Shown piece after piece: positions 18,907-28,830 of a DNA stretch of 64,000 nucleotides (positions are counted from its first letter, which is position 1; the number at the start of each line of letters is the position of its first letter). The stretch covers positions 124,001 through 188,000 of the forward strand of contig NZ_PYAW01000004.1 of assembly GCF_003014755.1 (NCBI RefSeq), in the 5' to 3' direction. The position numbers and the translations under genes are program-made. The DNA is from Chitinophaga niastensis (GTDB lineage Bacteria > Bacteroidota > Bacteroidia > Chitinophagales > Chitinophagaceae). The notes under the pieces were generated by a model. The model ran no database searches and was not told the origin of the DNA. It worked only from the letters and a program-made list of their open reading frames with translations.

Positions 18907-21900
18907 ATGAAACTATCTATGCAATCTCAAAAAATTGTAGGGGGCAAACTATGCAATGACCTCAGCTACAGTTCAATCAACCAGCCTGCATCGCCCGACC
19001 GAAAAGGACATTGGGTAAAGGTATTATTAAGAACAACGAAAATTACAGGACTTTTAATTTTTGCCATCTGCATACAAGTACGTTCTGAAGCTTACTCCCA
19101 ACAGATTACCTTAAAAAGAAAAAACGCCTCCTTAAAAAGTGTGCTTAAAGAGATCCATTCGCAAACAGGGTATGAATTACTATACAGTGAGGAGGTGATT
19201 GATCTGTCTGTTCCTGTTTCTGTGAATTTTAATCACATTCCCTTAAAAGCAGCGCTCGACCAGATTTTTATTAGCCAACCTCTCACCTATAGTATTGAAG
19301 AAAAAACAATACTGATCAGTGAAAAAGAAAAAAAAACGATTAACAATATCAACACCTATTTTAGTTCGATAGATGTAACGGGTACTGTATCAGATGAAAA
19401 TAATCTTCCGCTACCCGGTGCATCCGTACGAGTTAAAGGGACTGACATAGCGGTTATAACAGGTAGAACGGGTGCTTTTAATCTGAAAAACGTGCCGGAA
19501 AATTCAACCCTGGTAATTTCCTTTATTGGTTATATCACCCAGGAGGTTAAAGCCCAAAAAGATATGGGAAATATAAAATTGACCATAACGACTGCGAAAT
19601 TGGGAGAGCTTATTGTGGTTGGTTATGGTACCCAGGAAAGAAGAGATCTGACCGGCTCCATTGGGAAACTGAGCGGGGCCACCGTTGCCACCCAACCCGT
19701 AGAAAGCTTTGATAAAGCACTGGCAGGCAGGATAACGGGCGTTCTGGTTACACAGAGTAGCGGCATATTAGGTGACCCACCCACTATACGTATCAGGGGT
19801 ACTAATTCATTAACATCCGGTAATAATCCATTGTATGTTTTGGATGGGGTTCCGATTGTTACCAGTAACAGCAGTTCCATTATTCCTACCAATCCACTGG
19901 GTGACATCAACCCTTCCGACATTGAAAGTATTGAAGTGTTAAAAGATGGTTCTGCATCTGCCATTTATGGATCCAGAGCCGCATCAGGGGTAGTTTTGAT
20001 CACTACAAAAAAAGGGGTGAAGGGAAAAACCGCGGTAAATTACGATTCGTGGGTGGGCATTTCTCAAATCGGAAAACGATATAAAATGCTGGATGCCGAC
20101 CAATTTATACAAATCAGTAATGAGAAGTTTACCAATGCAGGCTTAGATCCACAGGCTTTTCCAACTTTGGGCCCCGATGGGAAACCATATAATACGGACT
20201 GGCAAAAAGTTATTTTCAGAACTGCGTATTCACACAACCATAATTTATCCCTAAGTGGTGGAACAGATAAATCTAACTATTATTTTTCTGCCGGATTCAC
20301 TGATCTGCAAGGTGTAACGGTTGATAACTCACTAAGAAAATACACGGTGATGGGCAAGGTGGAGCAGAAAGCGCTCAATATATTTACTTTTGGTTTGAAT
20401 ACCGCCATCAGCTATGTACAGAATAACGGTTTAAATACAGATCCCGGTGCTATTAGCGGGAACGTGGGCTCGGGTTTGGTGCTGTTTCCAAATGTGCCGG
20501 TTTACAACCCGGACGGTTCCTACAATATCACCGGCAATGCCCTGGGCAGGGGTGCCAATAAGATTGGAATTGCCAATGACCTGCCCAACATGAAAGCAGT
20601 ACTGGATAATAACGTGTACCGGAACCAAAGTTTGACGATCAATGGAAATGCCTTTGTGAGTGTAAAAATCATTGATGGCCTGACGGTAAGATCACAGCTC
20701 GGCATCAACGCAAAATACGGTGAAGACTATAATTATTGGAACCCGCTCATCGGGGACGGACAAAGCACTAATGGTTATATTTACCAACAGTACAATCCCT
20801 CTTTTAATTATGTCTGGACCAATAACCTCAGCTATAATAAAACCTTGGACCGTCATCATATAGGCGTTGTTGCCGGTACAGAGTTCCAAAAAACGAGAAT
20901 AAGAAATTTTAATGCATCAGGAACTGGTTTATCCAATATCTATTTTGGCCCCGAAAATTTAATCTCCGGCACCGTGGCCAATCAATTTGTGGGTGGTGAT
21001 ATTACTGAAAATGCAATCAGCTCCTATTTTGGAAGGGTCAACTACAGTTTTTCCGATCGCTATCTGCTTACCCTGACTTACAGGTCAGATCGTTTATCCA
21101 GTCTCGGTCCCAACAGTAAAGCCACTAATTTACCTGGTGTCTCCGTAGGCTGGAGATTATCTGATGAAGGCTTCTTTAAAAAATCCAGTACACTTGCTTT
21201 CATTAACGAACTTAAAATAAGGGCCAGTTATGCCAAAACCGGCAACGCGGACATAGGTAATTATCCATTTGCCAACATTTACGCACCCAATACCTATGGA
21301 TCACAAAATGGCGTATCCTACAGTACTTTTGGAAATCAGCGCCTGACATTCGAAACATCCAACAAATACGATGTTGGTCTTGATGCGTCCTTCTTAAAAG
21401 ACCGCATTACTATTATTGTTGATTACTATCAAAACAATAATAATAACCTGATATTAAGTGTTCCCACCGCCCGTTCACTTGGCGTGCCCAATAATACCAT
21501 TGCCGAAAATATTGGTGCATTGTACAATCACGGATATGAATTTGCGATCAGTTCAAAAAACATCCTCAACAAATCGTTTACCTGGACAACAGACCTGAAT
21601 CTTTCTTTTAACAAAAGTAAGATTACAGAACTTTACAATGGACAGGATATTATCTATTCTGCGTCAATATACCGGGTGGGCCTGCCTAGAAATGAAAATT
21701 ACCTGTATCAGTCTGCAGGGGTAAACCCGGCTAACGGAAACCCACTATTTATAAAAGCAAACGGCCAGATGGTACAGGGAAATATTCCTAATACCACCTA
21801 TTACAATTATGACCCTAAGAGTCCCGGTGATCTGTCTACACCAACATCTTTAGTTTCTACAGACAGAAAGCCTTCAGGCACTTTTACCCCCACTTTCTTT

Positions 21901-22350
21901 GGCAGCGTGAATAATATGTTCACCTATAAAAACTTTGATCTGACTTTATATTTTGTCTTTTCAGGAGGTAACAAGATTCTTAACGGTGACCGCGCGGGTT
22001 TCCTGACAGACAACAGTTTCGAGAATACCAGTGTTGAAATATTAAACCGATGGACGACCCCGGGGCAGATCACCAACGTTCCAAGGTTGTATTCCGGAGG
22101 CAGTGCTTTTCATACCGCCTCTACAGCTTACCTGGAAAGCGGGGCTTTTATCCGCGCCCAGCAGCTTAAGTTGGGTTATTCCTTCCCCTCCTATATGATC
22201 CATCACATCGGATTGAATAAGGTACATCTCTATGCAGCTGCCGATAATGCTTTCCTCATTACAAAATATAAAGGACTCGACCCTGAACTTTCAGGAGGCA
22301 GCAACCCAAAAGCAAGAACAATCACTATTGGATTAAATGTTGGACTCTAA
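18907..22350 (+). CDS. SusC-type TonB-dependent outer-membrane transducer, cluster 2
   Basis: 1147 residues from ATG 18907. An N-terminal extension and signal peptide (ITGLLIFAICIQVRSEAYSQ) precede the STN domain (LKSVLKEIHSQTGYELLYSE). A carboxypeptidase-regulatory-like domain follows (NNLPLPGASVRVKGTDIAV), then the TonB-box region VVGYGTQERRDLTGSIG, the plug (PLYVLDGVPIV, SIEVLKDGSASAIYGSRAASG) and the beta-barrel. The STN domain marks it as a transducer that activates its own sigma factor through FecR. The ligand is unknown. Confidence 0.96.
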   Translation: MKLSMQSQKIVGGKLCNDLSYSSINQPASPDRKGHWVKVLLRTTKITGLLIFAICIQVRSEAYSQQITLKRKNASLKSVLKEIHSQTGYELLYSEEVIDLSVPVSVNFNHIPLKAALDQIFISQPLTYSIEEKTILISEKEKKTINNINTYFSSIDVTGTVSDENNLPLPGASVRVKGTDIAVITGRTGAFNLKNVPENSTLVISFIGYITQEVKAQKDMGNIKLTITTAKLGELIVVGYGTQERRDLTGSIGKLSGATVATQPVESFDKALAGRITGVLVTQSSGILGDPPTIRIRGTNSLTSGNNPLYVLDGVPIVTSNSSSIIPTNPLGDINPSDIESIEVLKDGSASAIYGSRAASGVVLITTKKGVKGKTAVNYDSWVGISQIGKRYKMLDADQFIQISNEKFTNAGLDPQAFPTLGPDGKPYNTDWQKVIFRTAYSHNHNLSLSGGTDKSNYYFSAGFTDLQGVTVDNSLRKYTVMGKVEQKALNIFTFGLNTAISYVQNNGLNTDPGAISGNVGSGLVLFPNVPVYNPDGSYNITGNALGRGANKIGIANDLPNMKAVLDNNVYRNQSLTINGNAFVSVKIIDGLTVRSQLGINAKYGEDYNYWNPLIGDGQSTNGYIYQQYNPSFNYVWTNNLSYNKTLDRHHIGVVAGTEFQKTRIRNFNASGTGLSNIYFGPENLISGTVANQFVGGDITENAISSYFGRVNYSFSDRYLLTLTYRSDRLSSLGPNSKATNLPGVSVGWRLSDEGFFKKSSTLAFINELKIRASYAKTGNADIGNYPFANIYAPNTYGSQNGVSYSTFGNQRLTFETSNKYDVGLDASFLKDRITIIVDYYQNNNNNLILSVPTARSLGVPNNTIAENIGALYNHGYEFAISSKNILNKSFTWTTDLNLSFNKSKITELYNGQDIIYSASIYRVGLPRNENYLYQSAGVNPANGNPLFIKANGQMVQGNIPNTTYYNYDPKSPGDLSTPTSLVSTDRKPSGTFTPTFFGSVNNMFTYKNFDLTLYFVFSGGNKILNGDRAGFLTDNSFENTSVEILNRWTTPGQITNVPRLYSGGSAFHTASTAYLESGAFIRAQQLKLGYSFPSYMIHHIGLNKVHLYAAADNAFLITKYKGLDPELSGGSNPKARTITIGLNVGL

Positions 22351-22361
22351 TTTCTGATAAC

Positions 22362-23939
22362 ATGATCTACTCTAAATCAATCATAAAAATCGCAGGCCTT
22401 GCAATGGCATTTATAGGTGTATTGTTAGTAGGTTCCTGCAAGAAAGCTACTGAACTGCAGCCTAAGGACGCCCTTCCATCTTCAGTCGCTTTTAATACGT
22501 CCGCAAACGTTGAACTTTCCGTTATCGGCATATATGGCACCGCCCAGGGAGCTATTTTCAATGGCGATGAAATTATCCATAATGAACTGCGTGGTGAGGA
22601 TATGATATCCAGCGGATTTAGTCCGAATATATACCTGAACAGCATCATTACCACTGATAATAATATAAGTGGTGCCTGGACCAATCTCTACGCGGTCATC
22701 AATCAAACAAATACTTTTATTGAAGGGGTGCATGCTGCATTGGCAAAAAACATACTTACCCCTGCCGCTGCTGCATCTTATGAAGGGGAAGCCCGTTTCC
22801 TGAGAGCATTATCCCATCATGAGTTGGTGATCAATTTTGCCCGTCCGTTTTTGGATAATGCAGGCGCCAGCCCTGGTGTGCCTTATCGCACCATTGCTGT
22901 TAATACACCTGACGGATTGAATGCCGCCATGCAGGTAGACAGAGGAACGGTTAAAGATGATTATACCCAGATGCTGGCAGATCTTGATTATGCAGAAGCT
23001 AATCTGATAGATAATAAATCGCACACGATATCCCGTGCCAGCAAGGGCGCTGCTATCGCGCTTAAAACACGTATTAAACTGCATATGGGCGACTGGGCGG
23101 GTGTGATGACCGAGGCCACCAAATTAGGTGCAAGTGGTAGTGGGGGCTCCTATACCAGTCCAATAGGATCTTATCAGCTCACAGCCAGCCCTGATGGCCC
23201 GTTTGTCAGTAACGGCCATAATACTGAATCGATTTTCTCTATTGAAAACTCAAGCAGCTCCAACTCCGGTGTGAATACCGCGTTACCGGCCCTCTTTGGT
23301 TACACAGATGGAAATGGAAGGGGATGGTATATCACCAGCCCTAATTTATATAATGCGGCTTTCTGGGTTTCCAGTGATGCCAGAAGAGCGTTATTGCAAA
23401 TCCAGAATACCAGTGATGGTTCCTCCAAATTTGTTTTTAACAATAAGTACCGCGATCAGGCAAATTTAACCGACTGGACGCCGATCATAAGGTATGCTGA
23501 AGTATTATTAAATGCCGCAGAAGCTACTTCGCGCATTGGTTCGTCTGCCGCTGCTGCACTTAGCTTACTCAATGCAGTCCGCAACCGCGCTGTAGCTCCC
23601 GGAGATCAGTATACCAGTACCTCTTTTCCGACAACAAGTGCTTTAACACAAGCCATATTAAACGAAAGACGAATAGAATTTGCCGGAGAAGGTTTAAGAT
23701 GGCCTGATATACATCGCCTATCTAAGGACCCTATCTTTTCAACAGGAGATATTCCTGCAAAAGTCTCCTACACAGATGTAAAGTCAGATGGCTCAAACTA
23801 CGATATCGTTAATCGCCCTGTTTGCCGTTCAAAGATTGCAGCAGTACCTTATACCGACCACCGCTTTGTCTGGCCTTTCCCCCAAAGTGAGACGATCACT
23901 AATCCATTGCTGTCAAAAGAACAAAATCCAGGTTATTGA
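22362..23939 (+). CDS. SusD/RagB-type surface lipoprotein, cluster 2
   Basis: 525 residues. The lipoprotein signal ends in LLVGSC with Cys26. SusD hallmarks are GEARFLRALSHHELVINFARPF, SKGAAIALKTRIKLHMGDW, IIRYAEVLLNAAEATSRIG and the C-terminal LNERRIEFAGEGLRWPDIHRLSKDP (20-residue core shown in parts by position 435-465). It starts 11 bp after susC and is followed by a strong terminator at 24013, so the transcript ends here without any enzyme gene. Confidence 0.95.
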   Translation: MIYSKSIIKIAGLAMAFIGVLLVGSCKKATELQPKDALPSSVAFNTSANVELSVIGIYGTAQGAIFNGDEIIHNELRGEDMISSGFSPNIYLNSIITTDNNISGAWTNLYAVINQTNTFIEGVHAALAKNILTPAAAASYEGEARFLRALSHHELVINFARPFLDNAGASPGVPYRTIAVNTPDGLNAAMQVDRGTVKDDYTQMLADLDYAEANLIDNKSHTISRASKGAAIALKTRIKLHMGDWAGVMTEATKLGASGSGGSYTSPIGSYQLTASPDGPFVSNGHNTESIFSIENSSSSNSGVNTALPALFGYTDGNGRGWYITSPNLYNAAFWVSSDARRALLQIQNTSDGSSKFVFNNKYRDQANLTDWTPIIRYAEVLLNAAEATSRIGSSAAAALSLLNAVRNRAVAPGDQYTSTSFPTTSALTQAILNERRIEFAGEGLRWPDIHRLSKDPIFSTGDIPAKVSYTDVKSDGSNYDIVNRPVCRSKIAAVPYTDHRFVWPFPQSETITNPLLSKEQNPGY

Positions 23940-24417
23940 GCGACCCCAATGCCGGTTAATTGAACTGCCCATTTTGGAGCCAGGTTCCTCATAAGATTAC
24001 CGGATTTATTATCCCCCTGCAAACATTACGTTTGTAGGGGGTTTGTATTTTATTAAGTCCAAATCCTTTGTTAATTAATGTTATATAGTTGAGCATGGAA
24101 TTTAGCTCAGGCAAAAACTACGTGACAAAGGACTACCAACGTACGCTACCAGGCAGCACTACATCCCAAATAAATGACTACAACTTAATTGTCAATGTAA
24201 CCCGGTATTATTTGTAAATTCAGGTATTGAAAATCAACTGTCATTTTTCCGGAGCTTACGCCTGTCAGCGAGTTCTACCTCAGTGCTTTCGGCCATTCTA
24301 CTTTAAACTAAAAAAAGTAATGAAAGTAGCATTACAAAACATGAGAAGCTGGTATCGCTTTATATTTTGCTCTTCTGGCTTACAGGAGAACTATTAATAA
24401 TACTAAAACATTTCATT
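23940..24417. other. Intergenic region after cluster 2
   Basis: Apart from the terminator at 24013-24052, nothing recognisable is present. The region before 24418 is AT-rich and may hold the promoter of the DUF4242 gene, but no consensus pair of boxes was found. Confidence 0.5.
24013..24052 (+). terminator. Rho-independent terminator of cluster 2
   Basis: A 12-bp stem (24013-24024 with 24030-24041, one G-T pair) with a 5-nt loop is followed by a T-rich tract to 24052. It lies 74 bp after the susD stop. Confidence 0.85.
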
Positions 24418-24690
24418 ATGCCTAAGTATGTAATTGAAAGGGAAATTCCGGGAGCAGGAAAATTAACTTCCGAACAATTGAAAGAAATTTCACAAACATC
24501 TTGTGCAGTATTAAGCAAGATGGGATCTCAGATTCAGTGGGTGCATAGCTATGTAACGAATGATAAAATATATTGCATTTATAATGCACCAAACGAGGAA
24601 ATGGTTCGTGAACACGCAAAGCAAGGCGGATTTCCCGCAAATTCAGTAAGCAAGGTTTCAGCAATCATAGACCCGACAACTGCTGAATGA
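24418..24690 (+). CDS. DUF4242 / SCO4226-like small protein
   Basis: 90 residues from ATG 24418. The sequence begins PKYVIEREIPGAGKLT and contains the family landmarks MGSQIQWVHSYVTNDKIYCIY, APNEEMVREHA and GGFPANSVSKV. DUF4242 proteins have a ferredoxin-like fold; one characterised relative (SCO4226 of Streptomyces) binds nickel. The His in WVHSYV and the Tyr/Cys of KIYCIY lie where ligands occur in that family. It stands alone in its transcription unit. An earlier in-frame codon at 24367 is not a credible start. Confidence 0.85.
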   Translation: MPKYVIEREIPGAGKLTSEQLKEISQTSCAVLSKMGSQIQWVHSYVTNDKIYCIYNAPNEEMVREHAKQGGFPANSVSKVSAIIDPTTAE

Positions 24691-24777
24691 TTTGTTTAGT
24701 CAACCATTGCTCAAATTGATAAATGAAGTCAGAAGAATTAAGAACGGCAGCCATATTGATTGTCGTTAAAGATATCC

Positions 24778-25071
24778 TTAATCATTATTTTTCTCCTTTT
24801 GCTCCGCCTTCCAGATAAGCAGATCGATTCCTGATAGCCCCGAAGGATGTGTTGTTGTTTCTCCCTTTTCCACTTTTATAATCGGGGCAATCGTCTTGAT
24901 GGGCTTAGCATCACTTGCAAAATCAGTCGTCGCTGGCCGGTTATTTTCCCAAAAATTTGACAGGAAATTTAAGGCTTGTTGAGGGGTATCTATCTTCTCT
25001 TCCTCCTTCAACAATTCCAAAAGTTTCAAATCGAATCTTACTGGAACTGGTTTGTTTTTTTCTTTTGCCAT
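24778..25071 (-). CDS. Small protein with ribbon-helix-helix-like N-terminus
   Basis: 97 residues, starting MAKEKNKPVPVRFDLKLLEL. The short strand PVPVRFD followed by helices LLELLKEEEK and TPQQALNFLSNFWEN fits a ribbon-helix-helix DNA-binding domain at about 8-45. The C-terminal half is polar and Lys/Thr-rich, ending in LLIWKAEQKEK. RHH proteins of this size are often antitoxins or plasmid/phage-type regulators, but no toxin gene adjoins it. Convergent with the DUF4242 gene. Confidence 0.7.
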   Translation of the reverse strand: MAKEKNKPVPVRFDLKLLELLKEEEKIDTPQQALNFLSNFWENNRPATTDFASDAKPIKTIAPIIKVEKGETTTHPSGLSGIDLLIWKAEQKEKNND

Positions 25072-25277
25072 AGTTACAAATATATGGAATCATAACCGAT
25101 TCTATGCTGGCTGTACTATTTGCCACAGCAGCATGATGTAGTGTAATTGTCTCTCTCCCGGGAATTCAGGTATTAAAGGTTCCAGCCGTTGTATTGTTTT
25201 TCTTTCGTCTTAAATTTTTACGCCAGTTGCAATATCTGCCGGGATTTGCCTAAATTAAAGCCTTATAATAAAAAACT

Positions 25278-25856
25278 ATGATGCGCCACCTATTCAGACT
25301 ATGCCTGTTGCTTTTTATTTGTTTGCCAGCTATGGCTCAAAAAAAAAGTAACGAATTACATTTTACCAGCAGCCAGCAGCAATTAATTACGGTGTACAAG
25401 GGCACCATTTTCGTGAACGGGAATAAAGCTTTTGTGTTCCATGAAGACATTATTAACTACAGCAGCAAACGTAACCGCCTGATAGAAGACGGTCATTCCG
25501 TTTTCCTCTTCCTGGAGGTCAACGGAAGCCCGAATAAGAACAGGTTGTATGTATTCAATATTGACCATTCCCTGGCAGATTCCATATTGAATGCCATCAG
25601 CTCAGATGTTAAAGACTACGACCATGACGGCAACCTTGAGTTTGGAGGTAGTGATCTGACAGAAAAATATCCTGCTGCGGATTCGATGTATTACATCCCT
25701 TCAAAATTCTATGAAATAAAGCGGGGTAAGATTACTTATGATGCGGAACTGACAGAAACAACAGACAAAAAGGTAAATGGTGTTTATCTCGCCGAACCAT
25801 TGGATAATAAAGGAAATTGCTGCAAAGTTATTCCAAAGCCTAAGAAACGTTATTAA
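25278..25856 (+). CDS. Exported hypothetical protein with EF-hand-like loop
   Basis: 192 residues with a clean signal peptide (RLCLLLFICLPAMAQ). No known family was recognised. A calcium-loop-like stretch, DYDHDGNLEFGG, occurs near residue 115. The C-terminus has a Cys pair (GNCCKVIPKPKKRY). It is likely periplasmic. It stands alone between the RHH gene (divergent) and a strong terminator at 25895. Confidence 0.75.
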   Translation: MMRHLFRLCLLLFICLPAMAQKKSNELHFTSSQQQLITVYKGTIFVNGNKAFVFHEDIINYSSKRNRLIEDGHSVFLFLEVNGSPNKNRLYVFNIDHSLADSILNAISSDVKDYDHDGNLEFGGSDLTEKYPAADSMYYIPSKFYEIKRGKITYDAELTETTDKKVNGVYLAEPLDNKGNCCKVIPKPKKRY

Positions 25857-25894
25857 CAGTAATATTTCCAGGCTGTTAATTTTTATCAGATACG

Positions 25895-25927
25895 GGCTTT
25901 GAGTATTATTACTCAAAGCCTTTTTTG
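25895..25927 (+). terminator. Rho-independent terminator
   Basis: A perfect 11-bp stem (25895-25905 with 25910-25920), TTAT loop, then six T residues. It ends the exported-protein transcript. Confidence 0.88.
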
Positions 25928-26327
25928 TTATTTACCTCACTGACCAGGCCCTGCAACTGAACAGTACATTATGCTGGAGCTACAAATGCTAATGGAAAAG
26001 CATCCTTTAATTTTTACATCAATGATTTAACAAGCGTGTTTACCTGTACAATACAGGGAATTAACTCGCAGGGAGTATGCTGCGCCAGAATTATATTACA
26101 GTGATTAAATTGTAGTGGCTCACCTATTTTTAACCGGAGAATTAATATATTATTCTATACCTCCTTATACGCTGTTTGCGAAAAACCTGGTTATTGCATC
26201 TATTACATTTCATAAAATGGTGTTTCAAACGCCACCAAAATATTTTGCATGCAGCCTCCTAAAAACAAGCAAATATTTAAGTTTGCTTATTTTACATTAA
26301 AGCCCATTCACAATAACCTCAAAAAAA
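25928..26327. other. Intergenic region, no gene seen
   Basis: AT-rich. A hairpin (26262-26273 with 26282-26293, one mismatch) lies 35 bp beyond the stop of the leftward gene at 26328 and probably terminates it; A-rich and T-rich flanks make it usable on both strands. A 61-codon frame at 26115-26300 shows no protein-like features. Confidence 0.55.
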
Positions 26328-26669
26328 TTACGAACCAGATTTTGGAATGAATTTTTGTAATAAGCCTGGGAGAGAAGCTGCAATTGCACCGGTTGCCGCT
26401 GAGCCCAATCCGAATTTACTAGCCAGACTACCTAACAAGCCGCCTTCAATAGCGCTTACAACCGGACTTCCTGATGTCAGGGCATTTTCCAATTGTCCCA
26501 TTAATCCACCTAAACCGCCAGACTCTGTTTGTTGACCCGCCAGGCCATTTGCCATATGGGTTGCAATTTCATTATGAACAGCTTCCTGTTGATCTGCAGG
26601 AATAGCAGCCGCTAATTCAGGATTATTGGCAAAATGATCCTGTACCGATTTTAAGATTTCGTCAAACAT
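26328..26669 (-). CDS. DUF937-like small Gly/Ala-rich protein
   Basis: 113 residues. The helical start MFDEILKSVQDHFANNPELA is followed by a Gly-rich linker (GGLGGLMGQLENAL) and a C-terminal block of GLLGSLASKFGLGSAATGAI and LPGLLQKFIPK. The last block resembles the repeats of DUF937 proteins. No signal peptide. Function of the family is unknown. It is read leftward and separated by 99 bp from the serine hydrolase gene that lies upstream of it in the same direction. Confidence 0.75.
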   Translation of the reverse strand: MFDEILKSVQDHFANNPELAAAIPADQQEAVHNEIATHMANGLAGQQTESGGLGGLMGQLENALTSGSPVVSAIEGGLLGSLASKFGLGSAATGAIAASLPGLLQKFIPKSGS

Positions 26670-26768
26670 GTTTATTAGTTTTAGTTTTATTGAAATGTAA
26701 AATACGGAAACATTTCAATTGCGGGATTGAATTTTTACTAATACTCCCCGTATACCGGTTATTGCAAA

Positions 26769-28613
26769 TTACATAGCCCATGTACGTAAACCAATCCAGC
26801 CATAATCCAACAAAAATAGGGTTATGAGGAATATGGATACAGCTGTAATTAATAACCACCACTTAATAAACCGGTTGGGCCATTTTTTAAATTGCTTCAC
26901 CACTAAAACCAAGGTGATTGTTGCTAACAGACCGGATAATAAAGTGCCGGTAAAAATTGCCAAAGACCGGGAGCCTATTGTACGAAGCTGGTAAGCCAGA
27001 TAATTTGCATCCAACGCATTAAAGAAATTCATTAGCCCCCAGATCAATAACATTACACTCAATACGGGTAAAAGTGTCAGGGGTAATCTTCTCCATTTCA
27101 ATTTGCCGGCTAATGAAGCGATAATAGATACAATGCCTAATGGTAAAGATAATAAAGCTAAGATGACTGTAATGGCAATAATACTCAGTTTATCGATGGT
27201 GGCTACCGCCGAAACTTTTTCACAATATTGATCGTTGATAACAACCATCCGTTTACCCGCTTCATTCCGGGTAAAAATGACACTTGGTGCAATGGTGCCC
27301 TCTTCGCGAAAGGTTAATGAGGATGTTTGCAGTAATTTCACCTTTCTTCCAAAAAAATTGTAATACAGGTTATCCTTATCTATTTCCACCTTAACCACTA
27401 TCAACCTGTCTTTGAAGGTTAACAGGTCAAACCGGGGAGCCTCGTATTGATAATAACCCAGGTAAGGACTAATGGTTGTTTTGTCAAGCGGTTCGTCTTT
27501 TAGTATTCTTTCGGGCTTATTCCTTTCAAAGTACTGAATGATCAGGTCTTCAATGGATCTCAGTCCGCCATTCCCGTTGGATGACAATACCAATCCTATC
27601 CCCGATTCGTGGCTATAGAGATAATCCGAGCTGCAGGTTCCTACTGAGCCCATGTGCCCTCTGAATAAGGATTTATAATAAAGGTGGCCCGATGCATTGG
27701 CCATAGCATAACCGGTTTTTAACCCGGCCTTCGCTGCCAGCGAACTATGTGGCGTTTCCATGTCATGTATACCAGCCGCCGAAAGGATTGGGCTGCCCTC
27801 CCGAAGGAATAATTGGAGGAATTTTACCATGTCGTCAGCGCATGACCATAACGATGCTGCCGGCCCGAATAAAACGGTTACCGAAGGCACCTGTTTCATC
27901 AGTCCGGATGAATCAGCGTATTCTTTTACTTCTTTATCCGGATACTTTCCCCACAAATTGAAATTAGTGTTATGCATACCCAGCGGCAACAGTAATTCTT
28001 CCGTCAGATAGCGTTCATATTCAAGCCCCGTTAGTTTTTTGATGATGTATCCTAAAATAATATAATTGACATTACAGTAAGTATACCTGCTTCCCGGTTT
28101 CCACCGGCACACCATGGAGTTTTTATGTAGCAATATTAGATCCTTGTTGGTATATGTTTTCTTGTCCAGCGTATACGCATTATCAAACTTAATATCATCG
28201 AATCCGGTAGTATGTTCCAATAAATTAATGATCCTGACCGGGTGGTCAGCTTCCCATTGATTCTGAAATGGAACATCCGGCGCGATGTTTTTTAACAGAT
28301 CATTGAGCTGTAATTTCCCCTGCTCAACCAATTTCAGTATCCCCAGCGCGACAAATGATTTGGTGATGGAACCCAATCTGCATAGGGTCTGATTGTCTAC
28401 CGGCCTTTTAGTCTGCAAATCCGCATAACCAAAACCGCCTGAAAATAGCACGGAGTCTTTTGTTGTAATACCCAGCATCAGGCCCGGTATGTGTTGCTCT
28501 TGCACAATGATGCGTATGGAGTCTGTAAGTTGTTTAACAGTATTAATGGTTTTTTGAGAAGATGACTGATAGTAGCATAATACCGATAGCGCTAAAAGCA
28601 ACAATTGCTTCAT
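26769..28613 (-). CDS. Membrane-anchored class C beta-lactamase-family serine hydrolase
   Basis: 614 residues from ATG 28613. Signal peptide (LLLLALSVLCYYQSSSQ), then a beta-lactamase/esterase domain at about 25-370 with SITK (catalytic Ser82 and Lys85), YCN (Tyr179) and a C-terminal GHMG in place of KTG. A beta-rich region follows, and from about residue 480 four transmembrane helices. This layout is shared by penicillin-binding-protein-like peptidases and esterases rather than resistance beta-lactamases. The active site faces the periplasm. The substrate cannot be told from the sequence. Confidence 0.9.
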   Translation of the reverse strand: MKQLLLLALSVLCYYQSSSQKTINTVKQLTDSIRIIVQEQHIPGLMLGITTKDSVLFSGGFGYADLQTKRPVDNQTLCRLGSITKSFVALGILKLVEQGKLQLNDLLKNIAPDVPFQNQWEADHPVRIINLLEHTTGFDDIKFDNAYTLDKKTYTNKDLILLHKNSMVCRWKPGSRYTYCNVNYIILGYIIKKLTGLEYERYLTEELLLPLGMHNTNFNLWGKYPDKEVKEYADSSGLMKQVPSVTVLFGPAASLWSCADDMVKFLQLFLREGSPILSAAGIHDMETPHSSLAAKAGLKTGYAMANASGHLYYKSLFRGHMGSVGTCSSDYLYSHESGIGLVLSSNGNGGLRSIEDLIIQYFERNKPERILKDEPLDKTTISPYLGYYQYEAPRFDLLTFKDRLIVVKVEIDKDNLYYNFFGRKVKLLQTSSLTFREEGTIAPSVIFTRNEAGKRMVVINDQYCEKVSAVATIDKLSIIAITVILALLSLPLGIVSIIASLAGKLKWRRLPLTLLPVLSVMLLIWGLMNFFNALDANYLAYQLRTIGSRSLAIFTGTLLSGLLATITLVLVVKQFKKWPNRFIKWWLLITAVSIFLITLFLLDYGWIGLRTWAM

Positions 28614-28830
28614 AAGTTTTCTTTTGGGCAAATGTTCATCGTAAAAAGCCGCCTTAAAAAAAATAAGGTCAGATGTACTCTTTTCCCTGGCAGAAAGACA
28701 AACATCCGGTTCTAAATTTTAGTCATTCATTTGGACAGGTTTAACATTTATTTGTTGCAATTTGACAGCAATTCCTGCTATTTCGTGCTAAGTTTTGCAT
28801 ATTTGCTATGTGGAGCTATCAAAGGCATCA